This document shows positions 1-8,007 of a stretch of DNA of 64,000 nt, in pieces. The notes below the pieces were generated by a model. It did not search any database and was not told the DNA's origin. It saw only the letters and a list, made by a program, of their open reading frames with translations. The translations under genes and the position numbers were made by a program. The DNA is from Gordonia alkaliphila (GTDB lineage Bacteria; Actinomycetota; Actinomycetes; Mycobacteriales; Mycobacteriaceae): the NCBI RefSeq assembly GCF_023017165.1, contig NZ_JALKBW010000001.1, forward strand, positions 1,612,001-1,676,000, given 5' to 3'. Positions within the stretch are counted from its first letter, which is position 1. The number at the start of each line of letters is the position of its first letter.

Positions 1-240
1 GTTCGAGGTGCGGCGCAACGTAAGGCCGCGACCATCTGTCGGCACTGCCCGGTTCAGCTCGAGTGCGGTGCAGATGCACTCGACAATCGCGTCGAGTTCG
101 GCGTGTGGGGCGGCATGACCGAGCGTCAGCGTCGCGCACTGCTGCGTCAGCATCCCGATGTCACGTCGTGGTCGGCGTTCTTCGAGGCTCAGCGTCGCCG
201 CCAGCGCCTGGCCGCGGTACCGGCGACCGCGGTGCACTGA
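1..240 (+). CDS. whiB4: WhiB-family iron-sulfur regulator, C-terminal part (WhiB4-like)
   Basis: The gene is cut by the left window edge; 79 codons remain, read in frame from base 1. WhiB proteins are small actinobacterial regulators that bind a 4Fe-4S cluster through four cysteines and sense redox or NO. Three of the four cysteines are visible as C-X2-C-X5-C in TICRHCPVQLEC, followed by the family's GVWGGMTERQRR turn and a basic C-terminus (EAQRRRQRL) that would contact DNA. The first cysteine would lie to the left of the window. I assign WhiB4 because the next genes follow the order of the M. tuberculosis whiB4 (Rv3681c) neighbourhood, not from sequence that separates WhiB paralogues. Confidence 0.88.
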   Translation, partial: VRGAAQRKAATICRHCPVQLECGADALDNRVEFGVWGGMTERQRRALLRQHPDVTSWSAFFEAQRRRQRLAAVPATAVH

Positions 241-296
241 ACCCCGTCCTCGTCTTCCCCGGCGGCGTCGCATTGCACTGACGCCGCCACCTCCCA

Positions 297-302
297 TAGC
301 GT
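297..302 (+). promoter_or_regulatory. -10 hexamer, probable leaderless promoter
   Basis: TAGCGT ends 7 nt before the ATG at 310, so transcription would begin at or next to the start codon. No Shine-Dalgarno sequence lies before the ATG. Confidence 0.5.
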
Positions 303-309
303 CGGCAGC

Positions 310-897
310 ATGACTGACCAGCCGTCGCGATCTTCGTCCGAGCAGCCCGACGACGATGCGGTGCCCGAGACGGCGAATCCGTACGGGCCGAGCACACCCG
401 CGTCCGGCTCGCCGCCGGCAGGTTCCGCGCAGTCGCTGCCGCAGCCGCTGCTGACCGCGGTGCGCCTGATGTATGCGGGTGCCGTGGTGCAGGTGGTGGT
501 CGGCGTGGTGATGTTCATCTTCATCAGCCGGCTCCGCGACAGCGAAGCGGTGCAGCGCGCCTACTCCGAGTACGCGGACCAAGTGGGCGGCGACGCCCAG
601 GCGCTGATCGACGGTGCCGTCACCAGTTGGCGGATCGGCGTCGCCGTGGTCACGGTGGCGCTCACGGCGTTGTGGCTGCTGATGGCCTGGGCCACGCGGA
701 CCGCCAAGCGCTGGGCGCGGCCCACCGCCACCGGACTCGGCGTGCTGGCGCTGATCGGGTCGATCTACACCGTGCTCGGCCAGTTCAACGTGGTCGCCAT
801 CGTCACCGGCCTGCTGGCCGCCGCCATCCTGTACCTGCTCTACCGGCCGGACAGCACCGCCTACTTCGCGACGGCCGCGGACGCGCGACGGCCCTGA
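310..897 (+). CDS. Membrane protein of unknown function
   Basis: The product has 195 residues. Residues 1-50 are hydrophilic and rich in Pro, Ser and Asp. They are followed by about four hydrophobic segments: near 52-72 (AGAVVQVVVGVVMFIFI), 107-127 (VAVVTVALTALWLLMAW), 139-155 and 160-175. This suggests a small integral membrane protein with a cytoplasmic, disordered N-terminus. A loop with SEYADQVGGDAQ lies between the first two segments. I do not recognise a family with certainty. It lies between whiB4 and the ArsA-type ATPase pair and converges with the latter, so it is probably its own transcription unit. The start is supported by a -10 hexamer 7 nt upstream. Confidence 0.75.
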   Translation: MTDQPSRSSSEQPDDDAVPETANPYGPSTPASGSPPAGSAQSLPQPLLTAVRLMYAGAVVQVVVGVVMFIFISRLRDSEAVQRAYSEYADQVGGDAQALIDGAVTSWRIGVAVVTVALTALWLLMAWATRTAKRWARPTATGLGVLALIGSIYTVLGQFNVVAIVTGLLAAAILYLLYRPDSTAYFATAADARRP

Positions 898-906
898 CCG
901 GCGGAG

Positions 907-925
907 CCGGGGAGACTATCCCCGG
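907..925. terminator. Hairpin between convergent genes
   Basis: A 7-bp stem (CCGGGGA / TCCCCGG) closes a 5-nt loop that contains the TAG stop of the minus-strand ATPase gene. It lies 10 nt past the plus-strand stop, so it could serve both directions. No T-run follows. Confidence 0.5.
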
Positions 926-2007
926 TTGGTGATCTGCTCGGACACGGCGCGCAGCGCCTCGGAGTCGGCCACCTCGAACGGCAATGCCGGCACGCCCACC
1001 CAGGGCACGCTCGGGTTGGCCGAGGTGAAACGCTGCAGCATGTGCAGCTCGCGCTGGGCCGTCGCCGCACGATCGACGTGAATCGCCAGCACACCACGTG
1101 CGAGGTCGTCGGTGGCCCGCTCCTGTGCGGCCTGGGCGGCAGGCGTGGAGATCGACGTCAGGTTGGGATGCGTCCGATTGACGATCAGCCCGCACAGCGG
1201 CATGGAGTCCTGCGCCAGGCGGTTCACGAAGAAGGTGGCCTCGCGCAGCGCATCCGCCTCCGGCGTGGCCACCACGACGAAGTTGGTGCCCGGCTGCTTC
1301 AAGAGTTCGTACGTGCGGGCGGCGCGCTCCTGGAAGCCGCCGAACATCGAGTCCAGCGACTGCACGAAGTCGGCGACGTCGCGCAGGATGTCGGCGCCGA
1401 TGATGGTGGCGATGCCGCGCATGGCCAGGCTCATCGCGCCGGTCACCACGCGACCCACGCCGCGTCCGCCGCCGATCAGCATCTTCATCAGACGCCCGGA
1501 CAGGAACGAGCCCAGGCGCTGCGGGGCGTCGAGGAAGTCGAGGGCGTTCCGCGAGGGCGGGGTGTCCACGACGATCAGATCCCAGCGGTTCTGCTCCAGC
1601 AGACGACCGAGCTTCTCCATCGCCATGTACTCCTGCGTGCCGGAGAACGACGACGCGACGGTCTGGTAGAACGCGTTGTTCATGATGATCTCGGCGCGCT
1701 CGGGGGTGGAGTGCTCCACCACCATGTCGTCGAAGGTGCGGCGCATGTCGAGCATCATCGCGTCGAGCGTGCCGGTGCCCTCGGTGGGCACGGGCTGCGG
1801 TTCGTTGGTCAGTTCGGTCATCCCGAGCGACTGGGCGAGGCGGCGTGCCGGGTCGATCGTCAGCACCGCGACGGTGCGACCGCGCTCGGCGGCGTAGAGG
1901 GCCATGGCGGCCGCGGTGGTCGTCTTACCGACACCGCCTGAGCCGCAACAGATCACCACACGGGTCGCCGGATCGAGCAGGACCCCGCCCATCTCCAGAT
2001 CGGACAT
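916..2007 (-). CDS. ArsA-type P-loop ATPase, second of a pair (Rv3680-like)
   Basis: The product has 363 residues. A deviant Walker A motif, [12 protein letters not shown], lies near residues 22-33, with the two lysine-type features of the ArsA/GET3/MinD class. The sequence [15 protein letters not shown] near residue 150 is the ArsA signature around switch II. The N-terminal MSDLEMGG leader is short. The start overlaps the stop of the upstream ATPase gene by one base (TGATG), which implies translational coupling and probably a heteromeric ATPase. Homologous pairs in mycobacteria (Rv3679/Rv3680) lack an ArsB pump partner next to them, as here. The transported or chaperoned substrate cannot be read from sequence. 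Confidence 0.9.
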   Translation of the reverse strand: MSDLEMGGVLLDPATRVVICCGSGGVGKTTTAAAMALYAAERGRTVAVLTIDPARRLAQSLGMTELTNEPQPVPTEGTGTLDAMMLDMRRTFDDMVVEHSTPERAEIIMNNAFYQTVASSFSGTQEYMAMEKLGRLLEQNRWDLIVVDTPPSRNALDFLDAPQRLGSFLSGRLMKMLIGGGRGVGRVVTGAMSLAMRGIATIIGADILRDVADFVQSLDSMFGGFQERAARTYELLKQPGTNFVVVATPEADALREATFFVNRLAQDSMPLCGLIVNRTHPNLTSISTPAAQAAQERATDDLARGVLAIHVDRAATAQRELHMLQRFTSANPSVPWVGVPALPFEVADSEALRAVSEQITNRG

Positions 2008-3023
2008 CAGACGCCGGCCTCCTTCATGGTGCGGGCGAGTTGGTAGAGCGCTCCGAGGTCGACGTGCTCATCGAGCTCGGGCAGTTCGATCTGCGGCGCC
2101 GGTACTTCGTCGAGATCGGCGCGGGCCACCTGCTGGGCCTGGAGCCGGATGGCGTAATCGATGGTCTCGGTCAGCAGCCCGGCGAAGTCCTCGTCGGTGG
2201 TGGCCAGACCGGCGTCCTCCAACGCGGTGCGGAGCGCGGGTGCGTCGACGCGGCCTTCGGCGATGTCGTCGAGCTGATCGTCGGGAAGGTGGTGCGGGCG
2301 AACACGATTGACGAAGACCGCGCCGATGTTCAGGTCCTTGGCGACGAGCTCGTCGACGGCCTCGACGGTCTCCTGGATCGGCATGGCCTCGAGCAGGGTG
2401 CACAGGTGGACCGCGGTCTGCGCCGAATGCAGCAGCGTCACAACGCCTTCGCTCTGGTTGCGAATGGGGCCGGTCTTGGCCAGGTCGCGCATCGCGGCGG
2501 TGACGTCGAGGAAGTTGCCGATGCGGCCGGTCGGCGGCGAGTCGACGACGACGACGTCGTAGAGCAGTGCGCCCTTCTTGTCGGTGGCGATCACGCGTTC
2601 CTTGATCTTGCCGGTGATCACCACGTCGCGCAGTCCGGGAGCGACGGTGGTGACGAAGTCGATGGCGCCGACCTTCTTGATGGCGCGCCCGGCGAAGCCG
2701 AGGTTGTAGAACATGTCGAGGTACTCGAGCAGCGCGTGCTCGATGTCGATGGCGAGTGCCCATACGCCGCCGCCGTCCTCCGCGGTGGCCACCTGATGGT
2801 CGGTCGGCGGCAGCGGGGGTACGTCGAACCGCTGCGCGATCCCTTGGCGCCCTTCGACTTCCACGAGCAGCACCTTCTTGCCCTCGCTGGCCAGCGCGAT
2901 AGCCAAGGCGGCGGCCACGGTGGTCTTACCGGTGCCGCCCTTGCCCGACACGAAATGCAGTCGGGCGTTGCGGGCATGCTCCGGCCACGTGCCTCCAGGC
3001 ACGGTCAACGCATCAGTCGTCAC
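2007..3023 (-). CDS. ArsA-type P-loop ATPase, first of a pair (Rv3679-like)
   Basis: This is an ArsA/GET3-class ATPase of 338 residues. The Walker A motif is [14 protein letters not shown] near residue 25, and [16 protein letters not shown] follows near residue 165. I place the start at the GTG at 3023 ([11 protein letters not shown]), not at the ATG-class codon at 3065. A GGTGAGG stretch lies just upstream, and TAAGGT ends 7 nt before this GTG on the minus strand. A start at 3065 would also leave only 17 nt to the divergent DUF4177 gene. The stop overlaps the start of the next ATPase gene, so the two form an operon. Confidence 0.88.
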   Translation of the reverse strand: MTTDALTVPGGTWPEHARNARLHFVSGKGGTGKTTVAAALAIALASEGKKVLLVEVEGRQGIAQRFDVPPLPPTDHQVATAEDGGGVWALAIDIEHALLEYLDMFYNLGFAGRAIKKVGAIDFVTTVAPGLRDVVITGKIKERVIATDKKGALLYDVVVVDSPPTGRIGNFLDVTAAMRDLAKTGPIRNQSEGVVTLLHSAQTAVHLCTLLEAMPIQETVEAVDELVAKDLNIGAVFVNRVRPHHLPDDQLDDIAEGRVDAPALRTALEDAGLATTDEDFAGLLTETIDYAIRLQAQQVARADLDEVPAPQIELPELDEHVDLGALYQLARTMKEAGV

Positions 3024-3030
3024 GTGCCTC

Positions 3031-3036
3031 ACCTTA
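3031..3036 (-). promoter_or_regulatory. -10 hexamer for the ATPase operon
   Basis: TAAGGT on the minus strand ends 7 nt before the GTG at 3023. The same hexamer occurs on the other strand at 3070-3075, so the two -10 elements form an inverted pair 33 bp apart serving divergent genes. Confidence 0.5.
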
Positions 3037-3069
3037 TCGACCGCACTGTCGAGAGCGAGAACCAACCGA

Positions 3070-3075
3070 TAAGGT
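3070..3075 (+). promoter_or_regulatory. -10 hexamer for the DUF4177 gene
   Basis: TAAGGT within CGATAAGGTT ends 7 nt before the ATG at 3083, which is leaderless geometry. Confidence 0.5.
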
Positions 3076-3082
3076 TGGGCTT

Positions 3083-3247
3083 ATGAGCGATCTGACCACC
3101 TGGGAATATGCGACCATTCCGCTGCTGACGCACGCGACCAAGGACATCCTCGACACATGGGGTTCGGACGGGTGGGAGCTGGTCAGCGTGCTGCCCGGCC
3201 CGACCGGCGAGCAGCACGTCGCGTACCTGAAGCGACCCACCAACTAG
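3083..3247 (+). CDS. DUF4177-like small protein
   Basis: The product has 54 residues. The WEYATIPLLTH start and the WGSDGWELVSVLPG centre are the hallmarks of the DUF4177 group, whose function is unknown. The ATG is preceded by a -10 hexamer at leaderless spacing. Its stop lies 2 nt before the RidA start, so it should be co-transcribed with ridA and the following hydrolase. A small gene occupies the same position in mycobacteria between the ATPase pair and the RidA gene. Confidence 0.8.
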   Translation: MSDLTTWEYATIPLLTHATKDILDTWGSDGWELVSVLPGPTGEQHVAYLKRPTN

Positions 3248-3249
3248 TC

Positions 3250-3723
3250 ATGGCGCAGACCTGGAACGCGCGACTGGCCGAACTCGGCATCTCGCTGCCC
3301 CCGGTCGTCGCGCCGGTCGGCAGCTACACCCCGGCGCTGCGGGTGGGCGACCTGGTCTACACCTCCGGCCAGCTGCCGGTGGTCGACGGCGAACTCGCGC
3401 TGCGCGGCAAGGTGTCCGACGGTGCCGAGGGCATCGTGACCCCGGAGCAGGCGCAGGCCGCCGCACAGCAGTGCGCGCTGAACGCGCTGGCTGCGGTCGA
3501 TGCCGTCGTCGGCGTCGACGCGATCGTCCGCATCGTCAAGGTGGTGGGTTTCGTGGCCTCCGCGCCCGGCTTCACCGGGCAGCCCGGCGTGCTCAACGGG
3601 GCGTCGAACTTCCTCGGCGAGATCTTCGGTGACGCCGGGGTTCATGCGCGATCGGCCGTCGGCGTGGCGGAATTGCCGCTCGGCGCTCCGGTCGAGGTGG
3701 AATTGATCGTGCAGGTCCGGTGA
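3250..3723 (+). CDS. RidA-family (YjgF/YER057c/UK114) protein
   Basis: The product has 157 residues. RidA proteins are trimeric deaminases that clear reactive enamine/imine intermediates made by PLP enzymes. The N-terminal VGSYTPALRVGDLVYTSGQ and the C-terminal pattern (HARSAVGVAELPLGAPVEVE) are characteristic. The usual catalytic arginine region appears as HARSAVGVAELP. This longer actinobacterial subgroup (about 155 residues against about 128 for E. coli RidA) may have a different substrate. The start is the ATG 2 nt after the DUF4177 stop. The gene ends 1 nt before the next start, within a three-gene operon. Confidence 0.9.
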   Translation: MAQTWNARLAELGISLPPVVAPVGSYTPALRVGDLVYTSGQLPVVDGELALRGKVSDGAEGIVTPEQAQAAAQQCALNALAAVDAVVGVDAIVRIVKVVGFVASAPGFTGQPGVLNGASNFLGEIFGDAGVHARSAVGVAELPLGAPVEVELIVQVR

Positions 3724-3724
3724 C

Positions 3725-4537
3725 ATGACCGCGTCTGTGCAGCACCCCGCCTACGGTCAGGTCCGGCCGGTCACCGACTTCGCGTCGGTGCTGCTGCGGG
3801 ACAACCCCGGCCTGATGGAGCTCGACGGCACCAACACCTGGATCCTGCGCGCCCCCGACAGCCCCACGGCGGTGGTCGTCGATCCGGGACCGCCGCGGTC
3901 GGGCAAGCATGTGCGGGCCGTCGCCGACGTGGCCGGCGAGGTGGAGCTGACGCTCATCACGCACCGGCACTTCGATCACACCGGCGCGATCAAGCGGATG
4001 CGCAAGGAGACCGGCACGGTGCACCGTGCGCACTCGGACGAGTTCAGTCACGGCGCGCCGCGGCTGACCGACCGGGAGGTGATCGAGGCCGCGGGCCTGA
4101 AGATCACTGCGATGCACACACCCGGCCACACCGCCGACTCGATGAGTTTCCTGGTGGAGTGGGAGGGGCAGCGCGCAGTGATCACCGGCGACACCATCCT
4201 CGGGCACGGCACCACGGTGCTCGACCCGCAGGACGGCGGCCTCGGCGACTACTTCCATTCGCTCAACCGGCTGATCGTCGACGCTTCGGACGCGGTCCTG
4301 CTGCCCGGGCACGGCCCCGACCACGCGGAACTCGGTCCGGTGGCGCGGTTCTACAAGTCGCACCGCGAGGAGCGACTGAACCAGATCCGACAGGCGCTCG
4401 ACGACCTGCGGATGACTCCGCGGGAAGCCAAGCCGATGAAGGTGGTCCGCAAGGTCTACTCCGACGTCGACCGCAAGCTGTGGCCGGCGGCCAAGATGAG
4501 CGTCAAGACGCAGCTCGAGTACCTGCGCGCGCTGTAG
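3725..4537 (+). CDS. Metallo-beta-lactamase-fold hydrolase (Rv3677c-like)
   Basis: The product has 270 residues. The zinc-binding HxHxDH motif is present as THRHFDHTG near residue 82. Later ligands are visible as HTPGHTADS, TGDTILGHG and LLPGHGPD. The layout matches the glyoxalase II/LACTB2-like branch, with a C-terminal winged-helix-like tail (RQALDDLRMTPREAKPM...) as in LACTB2. Substrates of the bacterial members are not well known; hydrolysis of thioesters or RNA ends are both possible. It follows ridA by 1 nt and ends just before a strong hairpin shared with crp. Confidence 0.9.
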   Translation: MTASVQHPAYGQVRPVTDFASVLLRDNPGLMELDGTNTWILRAPDSPTAVVVDPGPPRSGKHVRAVADVAGEVELTLITHRHFDHTGAIKRMRKETGTVHRAHSDEFSHGAPRLTDREVIEAAGLKITAMHTPGHTADSMSFLVEWEGQRAVITGDTILGHGTTVLDPQDGGLGDYFHSLNRLIVDASDAVLLPGHGPDHAELGPVARFYKSHREERLNQIRQALDDLRMTPREAKPMKVVRKVYSDVDRKLWPAAKMSVKTQLEYLRAL

Positions 4538-4565
4538 CCAGACAACGCGGCAGCACCGACGAACG

Positions 4566-4607
4566 ACGAAGGGAGTACATCCGCCGAGGCGGATGTACTC
4601 CCTTCGT
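4566..4607. terminator. Perfect 20-bp hairpin between convergent genes
   Basis: ACGAAGGGAGTACATCCGCC (4566-4585) pairs without a mismatch with 4588-4607 across a GA centre. It lies between the stops of the MBL-fold gene (4537) and crp (4619) and is symmetric, so it should end transcripts from both sides. No clear T-run is present. Confidence 0.75.
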
Positions 4608-4618
4608 GGTCTGCGGGG

Positions 4619-5293
4619 TCAGCGAGCTCGTCGCGCCAAACGCTCGGAGTCGGCGATCAGCACGCTCTTGCCTTCCAGGCGGAGCCAGCCGCGCTGCGCG
4701 AAGTCGGCCAGGGCCTTGTTCACGGTCTCGCGGGAAGCGCCCACCAGCTGAGCGATCTCTTCCTGCGTGAGGTCGTGCGTCACGCGGAGCGCACCGCCCT
4801 CCTGGGTGCCGAAGCGCTGTGCCAACTGCAGCAGCTGCTTCGCGACACGGCCGGGGACGTCGGTGAAGATCAGGTCGGCGAGGTTGTTGTTGGTGCGACG
4901 CAGGCGTCGGGCCAACACGCGCAGCAGCTGCTCAGCGATCTCCGGGCGGTCCTTGATCCACTTGCGGAGCGCATCGCGGTCCATGGTGGCGGCGCGGACC
5001 TCGGTGACGGTGGTCGCCGACGACGTGCGCGGGCCGGGGTCGAAGATGGACAGCTCGCCGAACATGTCCGACGGTCCCATGATGGTCAGCAGGTTCTCGC
5101 GACCGTCCGGGGAACGACGACCGAGCTTCACCTTGCCGGTCAGGATGATGTACAGGCGGTCGCCGGGTTCGCCCTCGTGGAAGATCACGTGTCCGCGGGG
5201 GAACTCGACCTCCGTCAGTTCGGTGGCTAGCGCTGCGACCGCGGCAGGCTCGACCCCCTGGAAAATACCCGCCCGGGCCAGAATCTCGTCCAC
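4619..5293 (-). CDS. crp: cAMP receptor protein, CRP/GlxR type global regulator
   Basis: The product has 224 residues, the usual length for actinobacterial CRP/GlxR. The N-terminal cyclic-nucleotide fold contains [17 protein letters not shown] near residues 80-96, the phosphate-binding cassette that contacts cAMP. The C-terminal winged helix contains [21 protein letters not shown], where the SRETVNKAL helix reads DNA. Homologues bind TGTGA-N6-TCACA and control carbon, redox and resuscitation genes. Two good matches lie in this window, upstream of acs and inside the Ms1-like RNA promoter, with a weaker one upstream of crp itself. It converges with the MBL-fold gene. Confidence 0.95.
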   Translation of the reverse strand: MDEILARAGIFQGVEPAAVAALATELTEVEFPRGHVIFHEGEPGDRLYIILTGKVKLGRRSPDGRENLLTIMGPSDMFGELSIFDPGPRTSSATTVTEVRAATMDRDALRKWIKDRPEIAEQLLRVLARRLRRTNNNLADLIFTDVPGRVAKQLLQLAQRFGTQEGGALRVTHDLTQEEIAQLVGASRETVNKALADFAQRGWLRLEGKSVLIADSERLARRAR

Positions 5294-5374
5294 CTACGAA
5301 CCTTCCTCGTTCTCATTCTCGTCGCGACTGACATGGATGCCAGTGATCCACGCTACTCGATGGATGAGTGTAAT

Positions 5375-5390
5375 TGTTGCAGCTGTCACT
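5375..5390. promoter_or_regulatory. Weak CRP half-site match upstream of crp
   Basis: TGTTG-N6-TCACT keeps one good half-site (TCAC) and three of five bases of the other. It lies about 85 bp upstream of the crp start. Autoregulation is common in the family, but this match alone is poor. Confidence 0.25.
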
Positions 5391-5420
5391 TGCGCAAGGG
5401 ATTGCGGTGAACGTCCGGTG

Positions 5421-5660
5421 TCAGTTCTCATCCTCGCGCGCGCCGCTGCGGCGACTGCGGAGTTCGTCGAGTGCGGCGGGCAGCCCGGTCTTGGCCAGGT
5501 TGCTCACGTCGGTCTCGTCGGCGCTCTCCAGGAACTCGTCCACCTGGGCGCGGCCGACGGACAGCCGATCGAGACCGGCTTGGACCTTCTCCATGGCGAG
5601 CGCGAAGAGCAGCAGGAGAAACGGGAAGACGATCACGGCCAGACCTTGCATACCTTCCAA
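5421..5660 (-). CDS. Small single-pass membrane protein (Rv3675-like position)
   Basis: The product has 79 residues. Residues 6-22 (GLAVIVFPFLLLLFALA) form one membrane segment. The following 55 residues are amphipathic and acidic (VDEFLESADETDVSNLAK), ending in a charged RSRRSGAREDEN tail. A small membrane protein lies in the same place, between crp and nth, in M. tuberculosis (Rv3675). Its role is unknown. The clean hydrophobic segment, the conserved position and the lack of any competing reading support a real gene. Confidence 0.7.
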   Translation of the reverse strand: MEGMQGLAVIVFPFLLLLFALAMEKVQAGLDRLSVGRAQVDEFLESADETDVSNLAKTGLPAALDELRSRRSGAREDEN

Positions 5661-5757
5661 CTAACCACCACCCTCCGTCTGGAGGAAACCAGGACGGCCG
5701 TCGTCATTCAGTTGTGACCTGGGAAGGTGCGCCAGGCGGGCGGCCGCCCACCACCGG

Positions 5758-5763
5758 TAGCCT
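5758..5763 (+). promoter_or_regulatory. -10 hexamer for nth
   Basis: TAGCCT ends 8 nt before the GTG at 5772, close to leaderless geometry. Confidence 0.45.
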
Positions 5764-5771
5764 GGGACGTT

Positions 5772-6512
5772 GTGAGCAGAAGGAAGCCGGAGACCCGACT
5801 TGGTCTGGTTCGTCGTGCGCGGCGGATGAACCGCACGATGCAGGTGGAGTTCCCGGAGGTGTACTGCGAGCTCGACTTCACCACGCCGCTGGATCTGTCG
5901 GTGGCCACCATCCTGTCGGCGCAGTGCACCGACGTGCGGGTCAACATGGTGACCCCCGCGCTCTTCGCGCGCTATCCGGACGCCTGGGCCTACGCCGGGG
6001 CGGATCGGACCGAGCTGGAAGAGATGATCCGGTCGACCGGCTTCTACCGGAACAAGGCGAACTCGATCATCGGCCTCGGCCAGGCCCTCGTGGAACGGTT
6101 CGACGGCGAGGTCCCGAGCACGCTCAAGGAACTGGTGACATTGCCCGGCTTCGGCCGGAAGACGGCGAATGTGGTGTTGGGCAACGCTTTCGGTGTGCCC
6201 GGCCTGACGGTGGACACCCACTTCGGGCGGCTGGTGAACCGCTGGGAGTGGACCGCCGAGACCGACCCGGTGAAGGTGGAGCGCGCCGTCGGCGAGTTGT
6301 TCCCGCGCAAGGAGTACACCGACCTCTCGCACCGCATCATTTTTCACGGTCGCCGTATCTGCCATGCGCGTAAGCCCGCGTGCGGGGTCTGCCAGCTGGC
6401 ATCGGACTGCCCGTCGTACGGACAGGGGCCCACCGAGAAGGCCGCGGCGGCGGCGTTGGTGAAGGGCCCGGAGACCGAGCACCTGTTGGCATTGGCCGGA
6501 GTCGAGGCATGA
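5772..6512 (+). CDS. nth: Endonuclease III, DNA glycosylase/AP lyase
   Basis: The product has 246 residues. Endonuclease III removes oxidised pyrimidines and cuts the abasic site in base excision repair. The helix-hairpin-helix is [12 protein letters not shown] with the catalytic lysine, followed by the catalytic aspartate in [11 protein letters not shown]. The 4Fe-4S ligands appear as C-X6-C-X2-C-X5-C in [18 protein letters not shown] chose the GTG at 5772 ([11 protein letters not shown]) because a -10 hexamer precedes it at leaderless spacing; an earlier start at 5727 would add a Gly/Pro-rich stretch. The stop overlaps the next start (ATGA), beginning a run of coupled genes to marP. Confidence 0.95.
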   Translation: MSRRKPETRLGLVRRARRMNRTMQVEFPEVYCELDFTTPLDLSVATILSAQCTDVRVNMVTPALFARYPDAWAYAGADRTELEEMIRSTGFYRNKANSIIGLGQALVERFDGEVPSTLKELVTLPGFGRKTANVVLGNAFGVPGLTVDTHFGRLVNRWEWTAETDPVKVERAVGELFPRKEYTDLSHRIIFHGRRICHARKPACGVCQLASDCPSYGQGPTEKAAAAALVKGPETEHLLALAGVEA

Positions 6513-7198
6513 ACGTTCTGAAGACCCCCGCGGGTAAAGCGATGCTCGCGTTCGTCGTGGTGATGGCGGCACTCATCTTCGCGCTGTGGCCGCGCAGCAC
6601 GGAGACGCCGACGCGTTCGTCCGGCACCCCCGGGGCGCCCAGTCAGGGCGTCACCGACCAGGACGTGCCCGAGGCGATGCTGGCGCAGGCCCGGACCGAC
6701 GCCGGTCTGGCGCCCTGCCCGCAGAGCACCGCCCCGGTGCCCGACGGCGCGGCGTTGAAGAATGTCACCGCCGTGTGTCTGGCCGACGGCCGACCGGTCA
6801 ACCTGGGTCAGGCCACGGCCGGGCGTCCGACGGTGATCAACATGTGGGCGGTGTGGTGCCTGCCGTGCCGCAAGGAACTGCCGTACTTCGACGAACTGTC
6901 CCAGCGCGCCGGCGACCGCTTGGACGTGCTGGCCGTGCACGCGATCGACGGCGCGACGAAGCCGTACGCGATCCTGCAGTTCATGAAGGAAGTGGGCCTC
7001 ACCCTGCCGGCCGTCGCCGATACCGACGGCTCGGTCGCCAAAGCGCTGAAGGCCCCGCGCGTGTATCCGTCGACGATCCTGGTCCGGGCCGACGGCACCG
7101 TCGCCGTGACGCTGCCCAAGGTCTTCACGTCCTACGACGAGCTGGCGACCCTGGTGCGCGACGAACTGGGCGTGGACGCGACCGGAGGCCAGTCGTGA
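6509..7198 (+). CDS. Membrane-anchored thioredoxin-like protein (TlpA/ResA type)
   Basis: The product has 229 residues. An N-terminal anchor ([16 protein letters not shown]) and a Ser/Thr/Pro linker put the domain outside the membrane. The active site is [11 protein letters not shown], a CXXC of the TlpA/ResA class near residues 114-117, followed by a cis-proline region at RVYPSTILV. Such proteins reduce extracytoplasmic disulfides or serve cytochrome c maturation. Two extra cysteines (near 73 and 91) in the insert before the fold could form a structural disulfide. ATGA overlap with nth and GTGA overlap with the NUDIX gene show tight coupling; Rv3673c holds the same place in M. tuberculosis. 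Confidence 0.88.
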   Translation: MNVLKTPAGKAMLAFVVVMAALIFALWPRSTETPTRSSGTPGAPSQGVTDQDVPEAMLAQARTDAGLAPCPQSTAPVPDGAALKNVTAVCLADGRPVNLGQATAGRPTVINMWAVWCLPCRKELPYFDELSQRAGDRLDVLAVHAIDGATKPYAILQFMKEVGLTLPAVADTDGSVAKALKAPRVYPSTILVRADGTVAVTLPKVFTSYDELATLVRDELGVDATGGQS

Positions 7199-8007
7199 GC
7201 AAGCCGTCGGGCGACTACGGGGCGCTGGTGGATCGGGACCTGATCCCGTCGTGGCTGCACGCCGTGACCGACGATCCGGCGGTGGTCAACGAGTCGGTGC
7301 TGCGCCGCGGCGGGGACCGCGCGCGCTGGGCCTCGGCGTTCCGCGCGCAACGGGCCGCAGCGGTGCTGGTTCTCTTCGGGGGCGCGTTCGAGGCGGCCGC
7401 CGACCATCCGGGCGGTCTGCCGGCCGATGCCGACGTCCTGCTCACCGAGCGGGCCGCCACCATGCGCACCCACAGCGGTCAGATCGCCTTTCCCGGCGGC
7501 AGTCGCGATCCCGGTGACGACTATCCGGTCGGCACCGCGATGCGGGAGGCCCGCGAGGAGACCGGGCTGCGCGCCGACGGTGTCCGCGTGGTGGCCAGCC
7601 TGCCGACCTTCCCGGTGCCCTCGGGCTTCGAGGTGACCCCGGTGATCGGGCATTGGACGCAGCCGAGCTGGGTGGGTGTGGTCGACGAGGCCGAGACCGC
7701 GCGCGTGGCGCGGGTGAATCTGCGCGAACTGCTGCACCCGAGCAACCGATTCCAGGTGAGCCGCTCCATCATGGGTGCGACCGCCTACAAGGGGCCCGCC
7801 TTCCTGTACGACGGCATGCTCGTGTGGGGTTTCACCGGCGGGCTGCTCGCAGCGATCAGCCAGTCGGCCGGCTGGGATGTGCCCTGGGACACCGACGACG
7901 TTCGACCCCTCGAGCAGATGATTGCCGAGACCGGCGGCCGTCAGGCCTCCGGCTTCCCACTCAACCCCGACGGCCACGCGGCTCCCGAGGACCGGGGCCG
8001 CGTGTGA
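7195..8007 (+). CDS. NUDIX hydrolase of the coenzyme A pyrophosphatase (NudL) type
   Basis: The product has 270 residues. The NUDIX core is present as MREAREETGL. The upstream CoA-type signature (LLTERAATMRTHSGQIAFPGG) marks the UPF0035/NudL group, which cleaves CoA or its thioesters to phosphopantetheine and 3',5'-ADP. The first glutamate of the canonical NUDIX box is replaced by Asp (GGSRDPGDD), as is common in this subgroup. The start GTG overlaps the preceding stop (GTGA), and the gene ends overlapping marP. Rv3672c is the positional counterpart. Confidence 0.88.
   Translation: MSKPSGDYGALVDRDLIPSWLHAVTDDPAVVNESVLRRGGDRARWASAFRAQRAAAVLVLFGGAFEAAADHPGGLPADADVLLTERAATMRTHSGQIAFPGGSRDPGDDYPVGTAMREAREETGLRADGVRVVASLPTFPVPSGFEVTPVIGHWTQPSWVGVVDEAETARVARVNLRELLHPSNRFQVSRSIMGATAYKGPAFLYDGMLVWGFTGGLLAAISQSAGWDVPWDTDDVRPLEQMIAETGGRQASGFPLNPDGHAAPEDRGRV

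Noticed and set aside
5341-5354. AGTGATCCACGCTACT as a second CRP site upstream of crp
   Set aside because: Only one half-site fits; the other has two mismatches in four bases.
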